A stretch of DNA of 64,000 nucleotides from Comamonadaceae bacterium (GTDB taxonomy: Bacteria > Pseudomonadota > Gammaproteobacteria > Burkholderiales > Burkholderiaceae_C), in NCBI GenBank assembly GCA_013297875.1, contig JAAFIW010000006.1, positions 124,001 to 188,000 on the forward strand, written 5' to 3'. The position numbers were made by a program, and so were the translations under genes. Below, piece by piece: positions 1-8,130 of the stretch. Numbering within the stretch: the first letter of the stretch is position 1; each line of letters opens with the position of its first letter. The notes under the pieces are model-generated. The model was given only the letters and a program-made list of their open reading frames with translations, was not told the DNA's origin and made no database searches.

Positions 1-2
1 GT

Positions 3-461
3 TGGGGCAGCGCCGCGCGCGACCCCAGAGGCTGGTCGGCAACCCATGCTTACTTCGCTCTAATTGTGGGCACCGATTTGGCCTTGACCCAGGGTGCCAA
101 CGCGGCTGACGTGGCCTGGGTGCCTGTGGATCCAGCGATTGCGAGGCGAGACCTGGCCTTTGACCACAGCGACATCCTGCAAGCAGCCGCCGAGCGCTTG
201 CGAAGCAAGGTGGAATACACCTCACTGCCCGCGTTCTTGTTGCGCGAGCCCTTCACCTTGCCGCAACTGCAGCACCAGTACGAAGTGGTGCTGGGCCGCT
301 CCGTCGACAAAAGCGGCTTTCGCACCCGCATGCTGGCAGCAGATTTTCTCGATGAAGCAGGCCTTGTTGAAGGGCAAAGCAACCGCCCTGCGATGACCTA
401 CCGTCTGCGCAAGCGTGACCAAGCAGTGGTGTTTCCGAGGACGTTCAGACCGAGAGGGTGA
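3..461 (+). CDS. NUDIX hydrolase / NrtR-type regulator, C-terminal part
   Basis: The frame is open from the left edge, so the gene begins outside the window. The first visible residues (WGSAARDPRGW, then HAYFAL) look like the end of a NUDIX fold. The remainder, ending in MTYRLRKRDQAVVFPR, matches the winged-helix DNA-binding domain attached to NUDIX domains in NrtR-like proteins. That family regulates NAD or sugar-nucleotide metabolism or hydrolyses nucleotide derivatives. The NUDIX box is not visible, so catalytic competence cannot be judged. The stop is a TGA at 459-461. Confidence 0.75.
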   Translation, partial: WGSAARDPRGWSATHAYFALIVGTDLALTQGANAADVAWVPVDPAIARRDLAFDHSDILQAAAERLRSKVEYTSLPAFLLREPFTLPQLQHQYEVVLGRSVDKSGFRTRMLAADFLDEAGLVEGQSNRPAMTYRLRKRDQAVVFPRTFRPRG

Positions 462-588
462 AGCGCAAGACTTCAGGCCGGGCGTGCGACGCGCCTAAGT
501 ATTTCTCCTTGTCTGCGAACCGAAAACCGGCGCAAAGCCCTCTTATCCTGTGAGCGCGTCTTGCGCTTGCTTGATTGGAGAAGTAAAC

Positions 589-801
589 ATGTTCTACACA
601 AAAAATATTCCCGTCTGGGAGCGTGCTGTGCGGGTGGTGGCAGGCCTGGCGATGGTGGCTTGTGGTTTGCTGGGTTTGAAAGGGTTGCTTATCGGGTATG
701 CGATTGCGGGTGTTGGGGTGGTGACTTTGCTAACGGGCTTTGTTGGCTTTTGTCCGATGTGCGCCATGGTTGGCCGTCGCCTGGACAGCAAACAGTCTTG
801 A
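589..801 (+). CDS. DUF2892 family small inner-membrane protein
   Basis: A 70-residue protein with two hydrophobic segments (about residues 13-33 and 36-55) and a short CPMC motif near the end. This is the layout of DUF2892/YgaP-type membrane proteins. I chose the ATG at 589 because GGAG lies eight bases upstream (577-580); an in-frame GTG at 550 would add 13 unlikely residues. Function is unknown for most members. A second small membrane protein with a CPICW motif lies at 1773, so the two flank the broken sigma gene. Confidence 0.7.
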   Translation: MFYTKNIPVWERAVRVVAGLAMVACGLLGLKGLLIGYAIAGVGVVTLLTGFVGFCPMCAMVGRRLDSKQS

Positions 802-812
802 CTGTTGCGGCA

Positions 813-982
813 CCTAGTGCTTGCTTGCATAAGTCTTGCTGATTTCGAAGCGTCTGGCATCTTGCATGATGTCGTTGCAACTTCTCACAATAGCGGAGCT
901 ATTGCTGCGATTTGCGCCTAATCCTGCAAGCGCCAGACGCTTCTCGGAGTAACGCAGACTTACGCAAGTAAGCACTAGCAGG
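813..982. repeat. 170-bp imperfect palindrome (MITE-like)
   Basis: The two ends are inverted copies of each other over about 55 bases. CCTAGTGCTTGCTTGC at the left mirrors GCAAGTAAGCACTAGC at the right, and GAAGCGTCTGGC mirrors GCCAGACGCTTC perfectly. The centre carries a smaller hairpin, CAATAGC-GGA-GCTATTG. It fills almost the whole gap between the DUF2892 gene and the sigma gene. No transposase is encoded, so it is either a miniature element or a large structured intergenic repeat. Confidence 0.6.
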
Positions 983-993
983 CTGCTAGCGTC

Positions 994-1762
994 ATGTCCA
1001 AATACGATTTAGCCCAGCTCGAAGCTGCACGCGGTGGCGACAAGGCGGCCATTCTGGCGCTGCTGGTGGCAGCCCAGCCAGACATACGCCGGTACGCGCA
1101 CCGCAGCTGTGGTCGCGCTGACGACGTGGATGACGTGGTGCAGGAAACGCTATGGCTGTTGTACCGGCGGGTAGGCACGCTACGAGCGGTGACCAGCCTG
1201 TCGGGCTGGCTGCTGGCCATCGTGCGCCGCGAGTGTTTGCGTATGGCGTCGCGCGTGATGGGCAAAACGGTGGAGATTGACGAGGCGCTGCAAGACCCAG
1301 CGATTGCTGCGCGGCTGGCCACCTTGCCGCCCCACGATTTGCGCATAGACGTGGCGCGCGCTATTGAACCTAGAAACAGCAGTTGGCCGCTCCTCCCGAT
1401 AATTTTCACCAATGAAATCAAACACTTGTAGCGTTGCGCGAGCTCACCAACCAGGTGAGAACGCTACGCACCCGATTGAGCCACCCTGGCGCGCGCTGGC
1501 CGCGTTGCTCCGCCTAGCAGGCAAGAGCCTGCGTCGTTGTCGCGCCTTGCCAGCCCACCCCATGGCGACCCACTCGGGCGCGTCCAACTGCTGTTTCTAG
1601 GTTGAATCGCTGCCCGAGCACTACCGCCATGTGGTGCTGTTGCGCGACATCGAAGAAATGACGGTCGACGAAATCGCCAGCACGCTGCAGATTACCCGCG
1701 AAAGCGTGAAGGGCCGCTTGCACAGAGCCCGTGCGCTGCTACGTGAATACCTGATCGCATGA
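994..1762 (+). pseudogene. ECF sigma factor interrupted by a 233-bp element
   Basis: The first 125 codons encode sigma region 2 (DDVDDVVQETLWLLYRR, then SGWLLAIVRRE). The frame then runs into an inserted element and stops at about 1431. Downstream, 1607-1762 encodes region 4 (SLPEHYRHVVLLRDIEEM, then TVDEIASTLQITRESVKGR). Removing 1369-1601 plus one copy of the 5-bp duplication TTGAA restores one uninterrupted frame of 176 residues, a normal ECF size. The gene was therefore intact until the insertion. As it stands it lacks region 4 and should not work. It probably partnered the small membrane protein at 1773. Confidence 0.85.
1369..1601. mobile_element. 233-bp miniature inverted-repeat element, copy 1
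   Basis: Perfect 18-bp terminal inverted repeats (CCTAGAAACAGCAGTTGG at 1369-1386 and its complement at 1584-1601), flanked by the direct duplication TTGAA (1364-1368 and 1602-1606). No transposase is present. Inside are hairpins such as GCAGGC-AAGA-GCCTGC and a 62-codon open frame (1412-1600) whose stop lies in the right terminal repeat. A second 233-bp copy lies at 19741-19973. A non-autonomous element moved by an unknown transposase is the simplest reading. Confidence 0.88.
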
Positions 1763-1772
1763 AAGATTTGCA

Positions 1773-2030
1773 ATGAACACACACGATTTCCTCCCCGCCA
1801 AAACGGCTTTTGCCAGCAATGGCTTGCTGGAGCATGCGCTGCGCGGCGCATTGGGCTTTGGCGCGCTGTGGTGGGCCATTTCGATCTCGGCTGAGCGCCC
1901 CATCGCCTCGCTGGCACTGGCCGGGCTGGCGCTGTTGGCCTTTCGCGGCTGCCCGATCTGCTGGACCATCGGCCTAGCCGAAACGGCTTGGCGCGCATTT
2001 CGGCGGCCAGCGTCAACAGAAAACTCGTAA
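1773..2030 (+). CDS. small membrane protein with CPICW motif (DUF2892-like)
   Basis: An 85-residue protein with two hydrophobic segments (about residues 27-40 and 44-56) followed by RGCPICWTIGL. A Cys-Pro-x-Cys-Trp motif at the end of a membrane hairpin resembles YgaP/DUF2892 small proteins. It starts 10 bases after the stop of the disrupted sigma gene, so the two were probably co-transcribed. Function is unknown. The insertion upstream may also have changed its expression. Confidence 0.6.
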   Translation: MNTHDFLPAKTAFASNGLLEHALRGALGFGALWWAISISAERPIASLALAGLALLAFRGCPICWTIGLAETAWRAFRRPASTENS

Positions 2031-2045
2031 ATAAAGTAAATCAAA

Positions 2046-2217
2046 CCAAATCGCCTGATTAGGTACATGCATCAGACGCTACCAATCCGTCATTCCCGCG
2101 TAGGCGGGAATCCAGGTGCGCGGTGTTGCCGTAGCAAGGGATTTGAGTACGCTAAGCGTGGATTCCCGCCTGCGCGGGAATGACGATCGGAGGCATGTAT
2201 CTAATCAGGCCAAATCG
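2046..2217. repeat. composite inverted repeat with dRS3-like cores
   Basis: Outer arms CCTGATTAGGTACATG (2054-2069) and CATGTATCTAATCAGG (2194-2209) are near-perfect inverted repeats. Inside each arm is the 20-bp palindrome family ATTCCCGCG-N-AGGCGGGAAT, in opposite orientation at about 2092-2111 and 2163-2181. This core is well known from Neisseria (dRS3) and other proteobacteria. The unit fills the space between the small membrane protein and the ABC transporter gene and has no convincing coding content. Confidence 0.6.
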
Positions 2218-2277
2218 GATGTTTGCGTAGATTCAGAGAGCACAAGAAGCTATCAAAAAAGAAGCAAAAAAACTGGA

Positions 2278-3735
2278 TCACACCCGGTCGCGGTGCGAGA
2301 TTTCCACCACCACGGCGCGGGCCGCCAGACTCACCACCAGCTGCTCGGCCAGGGCGCGGTTTTTGGTGTCCAGGTTGGCATCCCATTCGTCCAGCAGATA
2401 GACCTGGGACTGGGTACGGCTCACAATTTCCTGCAGCGCGCGCAGTTGCTTTTCGCCCGACGAGAAACCGGCGCTGGTGGGCGGCGCATCGTCGGCATCG
2501 TCGCTGGGGGTTTCGTTTTGTGTGAAGGCAAACGACAGCTTGTCGCTGGTGGGCCAGTAAAACGCCTGTGTGCCCAGGCTGCGTTTCAGGGCCACCAGCA
2601 GGGTTGATTTGCCCGAGCCATTGCGCCCGCGCACCAGCAGGCGGCCCGTAGGCTGGGCCTGTACCTGGGTCAGTGCTTCGTCCACACTGGCGCACGGCAG
2701 TGCCTGCTGGCCGTCAAACAAGGCCACGCCGTCAAAGCGGATGCGCTGGTCAAACTGCGCGTCGGGCGCGGGCCGCATGGCCTGGCAGGCACCGCCAATT
2801 CGGGTCCACACCGCCAGCAAATCGTTCCAGCCCGAGGCCAGGCCGTGCACGTTGTAAGACAGCTCGATCTGCCGGGGCAAGGTGGCTGCCAAGGCAATCA
2901 GCAGGGCGCTGTCGCCCACATTGCGCCCAGCCACCCAAGCCAGGTAGCCAAACACCATCAGCAGCGCAAAAATGCCGCTGATGGCTGCGATGCCCTCGCG
3001 CGCCAGAATCGCCCGAATCTGCGCCACCAGCGCGGTGCGCAAGCGGTCTTTGAAGCCCGCATGCCACAGGCGGTAGTTGTAGCGGTTGCCACTGGTGATG
3101 TTGTCCCAGGCGGTATAGGTGTGGGCCGTCATGCGGTTGGTGGTGCGCTGCTGCGCCAGGTAGGCGGCGGCCACGGGTTTGCGCACGGCCCATTGCACCG
3201 CCAGCAACACCACAAAAACCAGCGCATAAACGCCGGGCAAGCCCGCATCAATCGCAAAACCGAGCACGATGGCGTTGAAAATCAGGCCGAAAAACAGCTT
3301 CAGATCGGCTTCCAACTCATAAATCAGCTCAAACAGAATGTGGAAGGTTTCGTTGGTTAAAAACGGCTCCACGTGTTCGCGCTGGGTTTTGTCGGCCAAC
3401 AAAGCGGGCACATGCCGGTTGTCGCGGGCAAAGCGCAGCATGTAGCGGCCATACGCCCCGAAACCGGCGCGTTCCGCAAAAATCCAGCTGCTGGCACCCA
3501 CCACATACGAGGCAGACTGCGTGGCCACGATCCAGGCAAAGTCAGAAATCAAAAATTCCTGACGCGACACGTCGTGCCCCGCCTGAATGATTAACGCGGT
3601 GGTTGCCGCCGCCAGCGCTGCTTCCACAACCAGCAGCAGCAGCATCCAGTAAAACGGCGTGCACAGCAGAAAGCCCACAAAATCGCGCCGCAGATAAGGC
3701 GGGCTCGGGGGCCCTGGATGAGGTGTGGTGGTCAT
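2278..3735 (-). CDS. ABC transporter, fused permease and minimal ATPase domain
   Basis: A 485-residue protein. The N-terminal part is membrane-rich, with hydrophobic stretches near residues 20-50, 150-180 and 250-290. The ATPase part is recognisable from Walker A GRNGSGKST (370-378), a signature-like FSSGEKQ (424-430), Walker B VYLLDEWDANL (445-455) and a terminal His (481). Only about 45 residues separate Walker A from the signature, where ordinary ABC ATPases have roughly 90-100, so the helical subdomain and Q-loop are missing or very reduced. This resembles the fused exporter-like proteins annotated simply as ABC transporter ATP-binding protein/permease. The substrate is unknown. Confidence 0.75.
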   Translation of the reverse strand: MTTTPHPGPPSPPYLRRDFVGFLLCTPFYWMLLLLVVEAALAAATTALIIQAGHDVSRQEFLISDFAWIVATQSASYVVGASSWIFAERAGFGAYGRYMLRFARDNRHVPALLADKTQREHVEPFLTNETFHILFELIYELEADLKLFFGLIFNAIVLGFAIDAGLPGVYALVFVVLLAVQWAVRKPVAAAYLAQQRTTNRMTAHTYTAWDNITSGNRYNYRLWHAGFKDRLRTALVAQIRAILAREGIAAISGIFALLMVFGYLAWVAGRNVGDSALLIALAATLPRQIELSYNVHGLASGWNDLLAVWTRIGGACQAMRPAPDAQFDQRIRFDGVALFDGQQALPCASVDEALTQVQAQPTGRLLVRGRNGSGKSTLLVALKRSLGTQAFYWPTSDKLSFAFTQNETPSDDADDAPPTSAGFSSGEKQLRALQEIVSRTQSQVYLLDEWDANLDTKNRALAEQLVVSLAARAVVVEISHRDRV

Positions 3736-3906
3736 GCGGTCGCGAAATCGAGATTTTTACACGGTGTTGTCAACCCGTGTGAGACTGACCCGTTATCAAA
3801 ATGCTTGCGAAGCTTTCGGGTTTCACCGCAACGTAACAAGCAGGAACCCGGGGGCGATGGAACCTGGGTGGAGTTTAGAGTCCCTTAACCTAACTGAAAG
3901 TCAACC

Positions 3907-3972
3907 ATGACCAATGCAACCGCCAAGCCAAAGAAAAGCAAAAAACCCGTCAAGAAAACACCTGCCAAGTAA
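3907..3972 (+). CDS. 21-residue lysine-rich peptide
   Basis: A short frame from ATG 3907 to TAA 3972 encodes a peptide of 21 residues, 8 of them lysine (PKKSKKPVKK pattern), ending KTPAK. It is followed within 25 bases by a strong terminator, so a short transcript carrying only this frame is plausible. The composition resembles histone-H1-like tails or nucleic-acid-binding peptides. No strong ribosome binding site is visible, so coding remains uncertain. Confidence 0.4.
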   Translation: MTNATAKPKKSKKPVKKTPAK

Positions 3973-3992
3973 TCGGCGCGTTTTTCGACCTG

Positions 3993-4019
3993 AAAGCCCG
4001 CCAATGGCGGGCTTTTTTT
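3993..4019 (+). terminator. Rho-independent terminator
   Basis: Stem AAAGCCCGCC / GGCGGGCTTT with a four-base loop (AATG), followed by a run of T. It lies just after the lysine-rich peptide frame and before the hydrolase gene. Confidence 0.85.
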
Positions 4020-4163
4020 CGTGCGGGCCAAGGCGCAATGGCGTGTCCTTGAGGGAAGGTTTGGGAGCGGAAATTGACAACTACCTGCACTTCACGCAAC
4101 AGAAACCGGCGGGTTACAGGCCGCAGTTAGGCTCGTTGACAACTGTTTTTTACCGAGGTTTTT

Positions 4164-5159
4164 ATGACGCCTGCCCTTGTTTCGCGTCGCACCTTGTTGC
4201 TTGGTGCGGTGTTCAACTTATTTAACCCACGGGTTTGCGCGGCCCAGCCACAGGCTCAGGATTGGGTGGACGAATCCCGCAACCGAAGCCTGCCTGTGCT
4301 GTTGCGCTGGCCCGATGGCCAGGCGCCGTGCCCGCTGGTGGTCTATTCCCACGGTTTGGGCGGGAATCGCGAAGGCGGCGATGTGTGGGGCCTGGCCTGG
4401 CAGCAGGCGGGGATTGCAGTGCTGCATGTGCAGCATCCGGGCAGCGACGACAGCCTGTGGCGTGGCAAACCGGGGGGTGGTCTGGATGCGTTTCGCGTGG
4501 GCGCGACGGCGCAGCAGTTGCTGGCCCGCGTGGCTGATGTGAAATTTGTGCTGAGCGAAATCACCCGCCGCCAGCAGGCTGCGCCGGGCGACCCGGGCAA
4601 CCCCTGGCCACGTGTGCAGCTCAATGCCCTGGGCATGGCGGGCCACTCTTTTGGCGCCATGACCACGCAGGCCCTGGCCGGCGAGCGTTACCCGGCACCA
4701 GGTGACCTGGCCGACCCGCGCTTGAAGGCTTTTGCCGCCTTCAGCCCCAACCTGCGCCAGGGGGTGGCCCGAAACATGACGCCGCAGCAAAAGTTCGCTG
4801 GCATTGATCGCCCTTTTCTCAGCATCACTGGCAGTCTGGACGGTGACCCGTTTGGCACCGAGAAAACCGGCGTAGTGCGCGAGCAGGTGTTTGCGGGCCT
4901 GCCGCCGGGCAACAAAGCGATGCTGGTGCTTGACGGGGCCGACCATGCGACCTTTGGCGGCGTCTCCCAAACCCTGGGCAGCACCCGCGTGATGCCACGC
5001 ATCCCGCTTTCCATCGAACGCGAAAAAACCCACCATGCGCTGGCGGCCCGGCTGTCTGCCCATTGGTGGCAGGCGCATTTGATGGGCGATAGGGTGGCGA
5101 TGGCGGCCTTGGCCCAGCCACAGGGCTTGGGTGGTGGCGACCGGTGGGTGACGAAGTGA
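4164..5159 (+). CDS. exported alpha/beta hydrolase
   Basis: A 331-residue protein. SRRTLLLGAVF at residues 7-17 resembles a twin-arginine or Sec signal, so it probably acts in the periplasm. The fold shows an oxyanion loop HGLGGN (63-68), nucleophile elbow GHSFGA (160-165, Ser162), a likely acid Asp226 (GSLDGDP) and His261 (GADHATF). This is the layout of dienelactone-hydrolase or PAF-acetylhydrolase-like enzymes. The substrate cannot be told. It is flanked by the 3993 terminator and a family A repeat, so it is probably transcribed alone. Confidence 0.75.
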   Translation: MTPALVSRRTLLLGAVFNLFNPRVCAAQPQAQDWVDESRNRSLPVLLRWPDGQAPCPLVVYSHGLGGNREGGDVWGLAWQQAGIAVLHVQHPGSDDSLWRGKPGGGLDAFRVGATAQQLLARVADVKFVLSEITRRQQAAPGDPGNPWPRVQLNALGMAGHSFGAMTTQALAGERYPAPGDLADPRLKAFAAFSPNLRQGVARNMTPQQKFAGIDRPFLSITGSLDGDPFGTEKTGVVREQVFAGLPPGNKAMLVLDGADHATFGGVSQTLGSTRVMPRIPLSIEREKTHHALAARLSAHWWQAHLMGDRVAMAALAQPQGLGGGDRWVTK

Positions 5160-5190
5160 CGCTGGGCGATGACCGGCAGCTGTGCAGTCA

Positions 5191-5247
5191 CTACACTTTT
5201 GATAGCTTCCCGAGCAATATTTGTATGGGCTCTCGCGTGTTTTGCAT
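5191..5247 (-). repeat. family A repeat, copy 1
   Basis: Core TTGCTCGGGAAGCTATC on the minus strand, preceded by GAGAGCCCATAC. It lies between the convergent ends of the hydrolase and rsmI genes. Confidence 0.75.
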
Positions 5248-5268
5248 TAAAAATCGACTGATGCTGCC

Positions 5269-6201
5269 TTAGTCCTCCAGCTCACCGGCCTTCATCCGCA
5301 AAGCCGCCTCATACAGCCCATTGCGCGCCACGCCCGTGATGTCGCTGGCCAGTTTCACCGCTGTTTTCAGTGGCAATTCGGCCATCAATAGCTGCAGCAC
5401 GCGCAGGCTGTCGTCCACTGCCACGTTGGTTTGCGGGTGCAGCACCAGGGCGAACTCGCCTTTGCTGCGCGGGGGTGACGCGGCCAGCCAGGCTGGAAAG
5501 TCAGCACAGGGCAGGGTGGCAATTTCTTCAAACTGTTTGGTCAGCTCCCGGCCCACCGTCAGGCGGCGCGGGCCCAGCAGCGCCAGCGCGCTGGACAGGG
5601 CGGCAATGCGGTGGGGGGCTTCCAGAAACACCACGGCACGCGGCTCTTGTGACAGGGTCTGGACGGCTGTCGCCAACGCCATGGCCTTGCTGGGCAGAAA
5701 GCCGATAAACACGAAGCCGCTGGCTCCCAAACCGTCTGCATCGCCTAGCGCCACCGCGCCGGCCGCGCTGAGCACCGCAGTCACGCTGCTGGCACCCGGC
5801 ACCGGTACCACCGGAAAACCTGCGGCCTGCACGGCAGCCACCAGGCGCGCACCGGGGTCGCTGATGGCGGGGGTGCCGGCGTCGCTGGCGTAGGCCACGC
5901 GCTGGCCGTCGGCCAGGCGGGCAATCACGGTTTGTGCGCCTTCTTGCTCGTTGTGCTGGTGCAGGGCCAGCAGCTGGTGGCCTGCCTTGTCGATGCCGCA
6001 GGCACGCAGCAGCGATTGGGTGTGGCGCGTGTCTTCACAGGCCAGGGTGTCGGCCAGTTGCAGCACATGCAGCGCGCGCAGGCTGATGTCGGCCAGGTTG
6101 CCAATGGGCGTGGCCACCAGGTACAGCGCGCCTTTCGGATAATGCTGGCCACCGGCCACCTCTCGGGCAGCTTGCAGGGCCTGGACAAAAGAAGCGCTCA
6201 A
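5269..6201 (-). CDS. rsmI: 16S rRNA (cytidine(1402)-2'-O)-methyltransferase
   Basis: Transfers a methyl group from SAM to the 2'-O of C1402 in 16S rRNA. Family motifs are clear: YLVATPIGNLADISLRAL near the start, ACEDTRHTQ, then YASDAGTPAISDPGARLV. I prefer the TTG at 6201, which gives 310 residues starting (M)SASFVQALQ and has AAGGAAA a few bases upstream. An in-frame ATG at 6261 would add 20 residues and overlap yraN by about 60 bases. With the TTG start, the initiation codons of rsmI and yraN face each other and overlap by one base. Confidence 0.9.
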   Translation of the reverse strand: MSASFVQALQAAREVAGGQHYPKGALYLVATPIGNLADISLRALHVLQLADTLACEDTRHTQSLLRACGIDKAGHQLLALHQHNEQEGAQTVIARLADGQRVAYASDAGTPAISDPGARLVAAVQAAGFPVVPVPGASSVTAVLSAAGAVALGDADGLGASGFVFIGFLPSKAMALATAVQTLSQEPRAVVFLEAPHRIAALSSALALLGPRRLTVGRELTKQFEEIATLPCADFPAWLAASPPRSKGEFALVLHPQTNVAVDDSLRVLQLLMAELPLKTAVKLASDITGVARNGLYEAALRMKAGELED

Positions 6202-6632
6202 TGAAATTTCCTTTTTTTTCGAAGCTGACCGGGGCCACACCCGCCATTCAGCCCAGGCCACAAGCCAGCCCGTCCACCACCAAACAGATTGGCGACAGCG
6301 CGGAAGACCGTGCGTTGGCCCACCTGCAGGCGGCGGGCTTGCGTTTGCTCTCGCGCAATTATCGAACCCCCGGTCGCGGCGGCGGCGAGATTGACCTGGT
6401 GATGAAAGCGCAAGACGGCACGCTGGTGTTTGTGGAGGTGCGCCAGCGCGCCGGCCACTCGCATGGTGGTGCGGCGGGCAGCGTGGGCGCGGTCAAGCAG
6501 CGGCGCATTGTGTTCGCGGCGCGGCACTACCTGATGCGTCTGACTCAGGAGCCGCCGTGCCGGTTTGATGTGGTGCTGGTGGAAGATGCGCACATCAGCT
6601 GGCTGAAGGCGGCGTTTGATGCGTCGGCGTAA
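6201..6632 (+). CDS. yraN: UPF0102 / YraN family endonuclease-like protein
   Basis: A 143-residue protein of the YraN family, a restriction-endonuclease-like fold of unknown role often beside rsmI. GEIDLVMKAQDGTLVFVEVR contains the family's Asp and Glu-x-Lys/Arg positions. It starts at ATG 6201, divergent from rsmI. Downstream diaA and dolP reproduce the order of the E. coli yra cluster, without lpoA. Confidence 0.9.
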   Translation: MKFPFFSKLTGATPAIQPRPQASPSTTKQIGDSAEDRALAHLQAAGLRLLSRNYRTPGRGGGEIDLVMKAQDGTLVFVEVRQRAGHSHGGAAGSVGAVKQRRIVFAARHYLMRLTQEPPCRFDVVLVEDAHISWLKAAFDASA

Positions 6633-6655
6633 GGCCAGGGCGGCATCTGCGTCAC

Positions 6656-6710
6656 TCCTGATTCAATAGCTGCTTGAGCAGTATTCACCTGGGCTGTCGG
6701 CTGATTTGGC
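6656..6710 (-). repeat. family A repeat, copy 2
   Basis: Intergenic between yraN and diaA. The minus strand reads a perfect TGCTCAAGCAGCTAT core preceded by AGCCCAGGTGAA. Confidence 0.9.
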
Positions 6711-6760
6711 ATGTAACGGGTGTAACGGACGGGCCACGGGTGGGCGGTATCATCGGCCCC

Positions 6761-7360
6761 ATGCAAGAACTTCGTATCCAGCAGCACTTCATTGACAGTG
6801 CCGATCTCAAGTACCAGTGTGCCCAATCGCTGAGCAAGCCGATTGCCGCCGCCGTGCAAGCCATCCTGGCCTGCGTGACCAGCGGTGGCAAGGTGCTGGC
6901 CTGCGGCAACGGCGGCTCGGCGTCTGACGCGCAGCACTTTGCCGCCGAGTTTGTGGGCCGCTTTGAGCGTGAGCGCCCCGAGCTGGGCGCGATTGCGCTG
7001 ACCACCGACAGCTCCATCCTCACCGCCATTGCCAACGACTACGACTTTTCCCAGGTTTTCTCCCGGCAGGTGCGGGCCCTGGGCCAGGCGGGCGACATCT
7101 TGCTGGCGCTGTCCACCAGCGGCAACTCGCCCAATGTGCTGGAAGCTGTGCAAGCCGCGCATGACCGCGACATGTCGGTCGTGGCGCTGACCGGGCGCAA
7201 CGGCGGCAAGCTGGCGGGCCGGCTGCGTGAAACCGATATTCACATTTGTGTGCCGCACGAGCGAACCGCGCGCATCCAGGAGGTTCATATCCTGGCCTTG
7301 CACTGCATTTGCGATGGTGTGGATGTTCAATTGTTGGGTGACCTGGAAACTGTTGTATGA
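6761..7360 (+). CDS. diaA: SIS-domain protein, DiaA-like (phosphoheptose isomerase family)
   Basis: A 199-residue SIS-domain protein. The pattern [20 protein letters not shown], then [32 protein letters not shown] and [16 protein letters not shown] is shared by DiaA and GmhA. DiaA binds DnaA and helps load it at the origin; GmhA isomerises sedoheptulose 7-phosphate. The yraN-diaA-dolP context favours DiaA, but sequence alone does not exclude GmhA. I chose ATG 6761, since upstream codons come from the repeat. Its stop overlaps the dolP start (ATGA). Confidence 0.82.
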   Translation: MQELRIQQHFIDSADLKYQCAQSLSKPIAAAVQAILACVTSGGKVLACGNGGSASDAQHFAAEFVGRFERERPELGAIALTTDSSILTAIANDYDFSQVFSRQVRALGQAGDILLALSTSGNSPNVLEAVQAAHDRDMSVVALTGRNGGKLAGRLRETDIHICVPHERTARIQEVHILALHCICDGVDVQLLGDLETVV

Positions 7361-8022
7361 AAAATCATTTCAAGCGTGTTCTGGTGGTCGGTGCTGCCGC
7401 TGCCGTGTTGTCTGGCCTCTTGGCCGCGTGTGCGCCGCTCATTGTGGGAAGCGCCATGGTCGGCGGCGCCCTGGTGGCCACCGACCGGCGCACCTCGGGG
7501 GCACAGCTGGAAGACGAGGGCATCGAGCTGCGCTCGGCCAACCGCCTGCGCGAAGCCCTGGGTGAGCGCGGCCACATCAACGTCAACAGCTACAACCGCC
7601 AGGCCCTGCTCACTGGCGAAGTACCCAGCGCGCAAGACAAGCTTCTGGCCGAGCAGACCGTGGCGAAGGTGGAAAACGTGCGCGCCATCGTCAACGAGCT
7701 GGCCGTGATGGGCAACTCCACCCTCACCCAGCGTTCATCCGACGTGCTGGTAGCTGGCCGCGTGCGCGCCGCGCTGGTGGATGCGCCAGACCTGTACGCC
7801 AACGCCTTTCAGTTGGTGGTCGAGCGCGGCACAGTTCACATCATGGGCCGCGTCACCCAACGCGAAGCCGACCGCGCCACCACCGTGGTGCGCAACGTCA
7901 GCGGCGTTCAAAAAGTGGTGCGTGTGTTTGAAATCATCAGCGAGCAGGAACTGCAACGCATGCTGCCGCAGCCAGCCAAGCCTGGCAACACAACGACATC
8001 GGGGTCTTCGCCTGGGGGCTGA
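7357..8022 (+). CDS. dolP: BON-domain outer-membrane lipoprotein, DolP-like
   Basis: A 221-residue protein with a lipoprotein signal ending in LLAAC (Cys25 lipidated) and two BON domains at roughly residues 60-125 and 135-205. DolP (YraP) in E. coli is a dual-BON lipoprotein that supports envelope integrity at division sites and assists the Bam complex. Translational coupling to diaA through ATGA matches the conserved operon. The C-terminal tail after residue 205 is Gly/Ser/Pro-rich and probably disordered. Confidence 0.85.
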   Translation: MKNHFKRVLVVGAAAAVLSGLLAACAPLIVGSAMVGGALVATDRRTSGAQLEDEGIELRSANRLREALGERGHINVNSYNRQALLTGEVPSAQDKLLAEQTVAKVENVRAIVNELAVMGNSTLTQRSSDVLVAGRVRAALVDAPDLYANAFQLVVERGTVHIMGRVTQREADRATTVVRNVSGVQKVVRVFEIISEQELQRMLPQPAKPGNTTTSGSSPGG

Positions 8023-8126
8023 CAGATGACTTCGGCTGTGCCTTCGATGACAGATGACAGATGACTGAGGGCGCGTTTGCCTTCGTCATCTGTCATTGAA
8101 GCGAAGCGAAATCATCCCGTCATCAG
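8023..8126. repeat. family B repeat (TGACAGATGAC), copy 1
   Basis: Contains several direct copies of GACAGATGAC at about 8023-8064 and the inverted form GTCATCTGTCAT near 8085-8097, then CATCCCGTCATC. The arms could form a hairpin between the convergent dolP and dehydrogenase genes. Related units lie at about 48062 and 62915. Confidence 0.65.
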
Positions 8127-8130
8127 GCGA

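Noticed and set aside
1369-1601. Integron attC site
   Set aside because: The element has true terminal inverted repeats and a direct target duplication at a coding site, and lacks the attC core sites and an integrase context.
6202-6261. Longer rsmI start at ATG 6261
   Set aside because: It would overlap the yraN coding start by about 60 bases and adds a non-conserved MAWAEW segment, while TTG 6201 has a good ribosome site.
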